Positions 1-5,415 of a stretch of 5,415 nucleotides of DNA are shown here, in pieces. The stretch lies in contig CAYYJN010000092.1 in NCBI GenBank assembly GCA_964472275.1, positions 1 through 5,415 of the forward strand. Direction: 5' to 3'. The notes below the pieces were generated by a model. It was not told the DNA's origin and made no database searches. It saw only the letters and a program-made list of their open reading frames with translations. Position numbers and translations under genes: made by a program. The stretch comes from JAFDVN01 sp964472275 (GTDB lineage Bacteria > Acidobacteriota > Holophagae > Holophagales > Holophagaceae). Each line of letters opens with the position of its first letter. The stretch's first letter is position 1.

Positions 1-264
1 GCGCTGGCGGCGGCGGCGGCCTGGATGCCGGATCTGGCGCTCGTGGACCTGGGCCTGCCGGGCATGAGCGGCATTGATCTCGCGAAACGGCTGCGCGCCC
101 ATCCGGCCACGGCTCGCATCGTCCTCGTGGCGCTCACCGCCTCCGTGGACAAAGGGGATCACCGCGCCGCGCTGGCCGCCGGCTGCGCGGCCGTGGAGAC
201 GAAGCCGCTGGAGCTGGAGCGCATCCTGCCGCTGCTGGAAAAGCTGCTCAAACCTGGACGGTGA
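1..264 (+). CDS. Response-regulator receiver (REC) domain, C-terminal part, 5' end outside the window
   Basis: The open frame enters from the left edge and gives 87 residues before the TGA at 262-264. What remains is the second half of a CheY-like receiver. The phosphoacceptor Asp is residue 16 of the fragment, in the strand-turn VDLGLPGMSG. The switch Thr is residue 46 (VALTAS) and the conserved Lys-Pro is at residues 68-69 (ETKPLE), followed by the last helix. The first acidic pair lies outside the window. The KGDHRAALAAGC stretch resembles DivK-type and hybrid-kinase receivers. The aromatic residue usual just before the TKP motif is replaced (AAVETKP). The protein ends right after the fold, so REC is the last domain. 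Either a stand-alone receiver or the tail of a larger protein (for example a hybrid kinase) is possible. No output domain follows. The domain call is firm; the identity of the whole gene is unknown. The ATG at 25 falls inside the fold and is not a credible start. Confidence 0.88.
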   Translation, partial: ALAAAAAWMPDLALVDLGLPGMSGIDLAKRLRAHPATARIVLVALTASVDKGDHRAALAAGCAAVETKPLELERILPLLEKLLKPGR

Positions 265-279
265 AGATCCCCGCCGCCT

Positions 280-3351
<3,072 letters not shown>

Positions 3352-3366
3352 GTCAGGAGGGGATCC

Positions 3367-4986
3367 TCACCGGGCGAACTCCACCGCGCGGGTCTCGCGC
3401 ATCACCGTCACCTTGATCTGGCCGGGGTACTGCATCTCATCCTCGATGCGCCGCGACACATCCTTGGCGAGCCAGTAGGCCTTGTCGTCGTTCACCTGGC
3501 CCGCGTCCACCATGATGCGGATCTCGCGGCCGGCCTGGAGCGCGTAGCTCTTCTGCACGCCGTCGTAGCTGTTGGCGATCTCCTCCAGCTTCTCCAGGCG
3601 CTTCACATAGGTTTCCATCATCTCGCGGCGGGCGCCGGGGCGCGCAGCCGAGATGGCGTCCGCCGCCGTGATGAGCATGGCCTCCACCGTGCGCGGCTCG
3701 AAGTCGCCGTGGTGGCAGCTCATGGCGTGGATGACCTCTTCCTTCTCCCCGAAGCGGCGCATGAGCTCCATGCCCAGCTCGATGTGGGTGCCTTCCACTT
3801 CGCGGTCAATGGCCTTGCCGATGTCGTGGAAGAGCCCGGCGCGGCGCGCGACCTTCGCGTCCGCTCCCATCTCCACCGCCATGTACTCGGCCACGCGCGC
3901 GACCTCCTTGGTGTGCTCCAGCACATTCTGCCCATAACTGTGCCGGTAGTTGAGCCGGCCCACCAGCTTGTGGAGCTTGGGGTGCACATCGGGGAAACCC
4001 AGCTCCACGCAGGCGGCTTCGCCGATCTCCTTGAGGTGCTGGTCCAGGTCCACCTTGACCTTCTCGACCACCTCCTCGATGCGCGCGGGGTGGATGCGGC
4101 CATCGGCGAGCAGGCGCTGGATGGCCTGGCGGGCCACTTCGCGGCGGATGGGATCGAAGCTGGAGACGACGATGGCCTCCGGCGTCTCGTCCACGATGAG
4201 ATCGCAGCCCGTCGCCTTCTCCAGCGCGCGGATGTTGCGGCCTTCGCGCCCGATGATGCGGCCCTTCAGGTCGTCGCTGGGGAGCTGGACCGAAGACACC
4301 GCCGCCTCGCACACGGTGTCGGAGGCGAGGCGCTGGATGGCCGCGCCGATGGCCCAGCGGGCGCGCTTCTGCGCCTCCTCGTTGGCCTCATCCTCGATGC
4401 GCCGCACGGTCTTCGCGGCGTCCATCTTGGCCTGGTGCTCCAGGGAGACGATGAGCTCCTTGCGCGCGTCCTCGCGGGTGAGGTTGGCGATGGCCTCCAG
4501 CTTCTGGCTCTGCGCCTCCACGAGCGCCTTGGCCTCCGCCTGCCGGGCTTCGAGTTTCTCCAGCTCTGCCTTGCGCTTTTCGGAGAGGCCATCGAGGTCC
4601 TTCTGCTTCTCCTCGGCTTGCTGGACCTTCTTGTCCAGGCTCTCTTCCCGCGCCTGGAGCTTCTGCTCCTGCTTCTCCACCTGGGCCTGGCGCTCCTTCA
4701 CCTCGGCCTCGGCCTTCTGCCGCGCGGCGAGGGCCTGCTCCTTGGCTTGGAGTTCGGCCTCCTTCTTCATCGCTTCCGCCGCCCGCTGGCCCTGCTCGCG
4801 CACCTGTGTGGCCTCGGCCTTGGCCTCCTCCATCGTGCGGGCGGCCTTGGCCTGCAATTCCTGTTCGGCTTTCGCGCGCGCGGCGCTGCCATCCACCTGG
4901 GCCTTCGCGGCCTTCTGGGCCATCATCCAGGCCACGGCTCCGGCGGCGAGCGCCAGGGCCAGGAAAATCCAACTCATCGTGTTCAT
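3367..4986 (-). CDS. rny: Ribonuclease Y, membrane-anchored endoribonuclease
   Basis: RNase Y makes endonucleolytic cuts that start mRNA decay and is attached to the inner face of the cytoplasmic membrane. From the ATG at 4986 the protein is 539 residues, close to the family norm of about 520. In order: one N-terminal membrane helix (residues 5-22, WIFLALALAAGAVAWMM); a long Ala/Glu/Lys/Gln coiled coil (about 25-205); a KH RNA-binding domain (about 230-300) with the GxxG loop GREG at 246-249 inside KGRIIGREGRNIRAL; and an HD hydrolase domain (about 350-450). The HD domain shows His358, the metal-binding pair His387-Asp388 in LFHDIGK, His425/His426 and Asp443 (AADAISAARPG). The C terminus ends RETRAVEFAR, as is typical of the family. 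The ATG at 4986 is preferred because GGAG lies 7 bases upstream and the membrane helix follows at once. An in-frame TTG at 5025 would add 13 residues, but they would be encoded by the leader hairpin. The gene lies downstream of zapA and the 6S-like RNA, and the kinase gene follows. Confidence 0.97.
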   Translation of the reverse strand: MNTMSWIFLALALAAGAVAWMMAQKAAKAQVDGSAARAKAEQELQAKAARTMEEAKAEATQVREQGQRAAEAMKKEAELQAKEQALAARQKAEAEVKERQAQVEKQEQKLQAREESLDKKVQQAEEKQKDLDGLSEKRKAELEKLEARQAEAKALVEAQSQKLEAIANLTREDARKELIVSLEHQAKMDAAKTVRRIEDEANEEAQKRARWAIGAAIQRLASDTVCEAAVSSVQLPSDDLKGRIIGREGRNIRALEKATGCDLIVDETPEAIVVSSFDPIRREVARQAIQRLLADGRIHPARIEEVVEKVKVDLDQHLKEIGEAACVELGFPDVHPKLHKLVGRLNYRHSYGQNVLEHTKEVARVAEYMAVEMGADAKVARRAGLFHDIGKAIDREVEGTHIELGMELMRRFGEKEEVIHAMSCHHGDFEPRTVEAMLITAADAISAARPGARREMMETYVKRLEKLEEIANSYDGVQKSYALQAGREIRIMVDAGQVNDDKAYWLAKDVSRRIEDEMQYPGQIKVTVMRETRAVEFAR

Positions 4987-4989
4987 GGG

Positions 4990-5016
4990 GGCTCTCCGGC
5001 AAAGGGCCGGGAAGCC
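4990..5016 (-). promoter_or_regulatory. Leader hairpin covering the rny Shine-Dalgarno sequence
   Basis: On the minus strand GGCTTCCCGGC (5016-5006) can pair with GCCGGAGAGCC (5000-4990) across a CCTTT loop. This gives ten pairs, one of them G-U, and a single C-A mismatch. The rny ribosome-binding site GGAG (4997-4994) lies inside the 3' arm and the start codon follows the stem after three bases. The stem could therefore limit ribosome access and set RNase Y output. It could also mark the boundary between the 6S-like RNA and the rny message. There is no T-run after the stem, so it does not look like an ordinary intrinsic terminator. The pairing is visible in the sequence; any regulatory role is inferred. 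Confidence 0.5.
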
Positions 5017-5026
5017 GCGCAGCAAG

Positions 5027-5195
5027 AATCCCCGCTCAGCCGTGGAGGCTTGCCGAGTTCCCTAGGTCATAGGGGGGTGTCCAGAATCCCGCTTTCAGGC
5101 GCGCCGCGGCGCGGAACGCACAAGGGCGGGGGAAGGACTCCCGGCAGTCAATACGGAACCAGCGCTTGGCCATCATCACGGGCCTCGCAGGGACG
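5027..5195 (-). ncRNA. ssrS: Candidate 6S RNA between zapA and rny; ends approximate
   Basis: 6S RNA binds the housekeeping RNA polymerase holoenzyme by mimicking an open promoter. The spacer folds on paper into the expected rod of about 170 bases. The closing stem pairs CCCTGC (5192-5187) with GCGGGG (5035-5030), continues past a GA/GA step through two further pairs, and then pairs CCGTG (5181-5177) with CACGG (5044-5040). An inner stem pairs GGTTCC (5160-5155) with GGAACT (5061-5056). The apical arm pairs GGG-A-GTCC (5142-5135) with GGAC-A-CCC (5082-5075), then CCCGC (5130-5126) with GCGGG (5092-5088), and is capped by a CGCGC/GCGCG hairpin (5113-5100). Between the inner stem and apical arm lies an open central bubble. 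Its 3' side can form a small hairpin, CCCTA/TAGGG (5074-5060), resembling the one at that place in known 6S RNAs. Location just after zapA is classic for ssrS. The identification rests on hand folding and gene context, not on a covariance search, and the exact ends are not determined. Confidence 0.62.
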
Positions 5196-5196
5196 A

Positions 5197-5415
5197 TCAG
5201 GAAAGGTCTCCCTCGAATAGGGAAGAGGGACGGGTGGAAATGTCATCCGGAATGGACTCGAGGAGCTTGAGGGTCTGTTCCAGGTCCTGGGTGTGCTGGG
5301 TGGCTTCCCGTTCCAGACGCGCCACGCGGTGCGCCAGGTTCAGGGCGCCCAGGATCAGCCAAGCGGAGGAGTCCGCGGCTGGCCGGGCGTGCCCCCATTC
5401 TACCGCGCAGGCCGA
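5197..5415 (-). CDS. zapA: ZapA-like cell-division protein, C-terminal part; start lies outside the window
   Basis: An open frame enters from the right edge on the minus strand and gives 72 residues up to the TGA at 5199-5197. The segment WLILGALNLAHRVARLERE matches the junction in ZapA where the globular head passes into the long helix (LVFIAALNISYEL in E. coli, by memory). A heptad-rich helix follows (about residues 18-55 of the fragment) and then a short polar tail (PDDISTRPSSLFEGDLS). ZapA binds and cross-links FtsZ filaments at the division ring through a coiled-coil tetramer. Position ahead of a 6S-like RNA and rny supports the call, since this order is known in other bacteria. The N-terminal FtsZ-binding head is mostly absent from the window. 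Other short coiled-coil proteins cannot be fully excluded on 72 residues. Confidence 0.8.
   Translation of the reverse strand, partial: SACAVEWGHARPAADSSAWLILGALNLAHRVARLEREATQHTQDLEQTLKLLESIPDDISTRPSSLFEGDLS
5214..5246 (-). promoter_or_regulatory. ssrS: Weak candidate promoter for the 6S-like RNA, inside the zapA 3' end
   Basis: Reading the minus strand, ATGACA (5246-5241) differs from the -35 consensus TTGACA at one base. TATTCG (5219-5214) is a poor -10 match. The gap of 21 bases is longer than the preferred 17, so the pair is not convincing. A start near 5205 would fit an RNA beginning just before the closing stem. The 6S-like RNA may instead be processed from a zapA transcript. Confidence 0.2.

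Noticed and set aside
6..22. Short GGC-type triplet run at the left edge
   Set aside because: It encodes an alanine run in the helix before the phosphoacceptor strand of the receiver and is too short to call a meaningful repeat in such GC-rich DNA.
4380..4930. Low-complexity, repeat-like sequence
   Set aside because: There is no exact tandem repeat. The bias is explained by the Ala/Glu/Lys/Gln composition of the RNase Y coiled coil.
4990..5016. The hairpin before rny as an intrinsic terminator
   Set aside because: The stem is strong but is followed by CCC and the start codon rather than a run of T, so ordinary intrinsic termination is unlikely.
4987..5025. An upstream TTG start that would add 13 residues to RNase Y
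   Set aside because: The extension is encoded by the leader hairpin, has no good ribosome site, and would put charged and Cys-rich residues ahead of the membrane helix. The ATG at 4986 has GGAG at good spacing.
3709..5220. A 503-codon plus-strand open frame antisense to rny with long leucine-rich stretches
   Set aside because: The leucine runs are the mirror image of the Glu/Lys/Gln codons of the RNase Y coiled coil. The minus-strand frame is a complete RNase Y, so this is a shadow.

Overview
The window is GC-rich bacterial chromosomal DNA with strong G/C preference at third codon positions. It is almost fully coding. Apart from one partial gene at the left edge, everything is read from right to left on the minus strand. 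The ZapA / RNase Y pairing with a 6S-like RNA between them fits a bacterium that uses RNase Y for mRNA turnover. Candidates are Acidobacteriota of the Holophaga/Geothrix type or a deltaproteobacterial-type lineage. This assignment is an impression from gene content and protein style only and is not secure.

Layout in transcriptional order on the minus strand: (1) the last 72 codons of a ZapA-like cell-division protein (5415-5197). (2) A spacer of about 210 bases before the next start codon. Most of it (about 5195-5027) folds on paper into a long interrupted rod with an open centre, the architecture of 6S RNA. Its last 27 bases form a hairpin that buries the Shine-Dalgarno sequence of the next gene. 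(3) rny, encoding a full-length RNase Y (membrane anchor, coiled coil, KH, HD; 4986-3367). (4) After only 15 bases, a 1023-residue cytoplasmic hybrid histidine kinase, GAF-GAF-PAS-PAS-HisKA-HATPase-REC (3351-280). On the plus strand, the C-terminal end of a receiver domain (1-264) runs toward the kinase and stops 15 bases from it.

How the parts may work together: ZapA (FtsZ-ring support), 6S RNA (RNA polymerase holoenzyme regulation) and RNase Y (mRNA decay) are housekeeping functions found in similar order elsewhere, so this part looks conserved. The kinase is probably a lineage-specific addition, perhaps co-transcribed from rny. The plus-strand receiver fragment may belong to the same signalling network, but nothing in the sequence proves it.

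No mobile element, CRISPR array, tRNA or rRNA was seen. No wholly new system is evident. The points most worth a second look are the unannotated 6S-like RNA, its predicted alternative pairing and pRNA start, and the hairpin over the rny ribosome-binding site.
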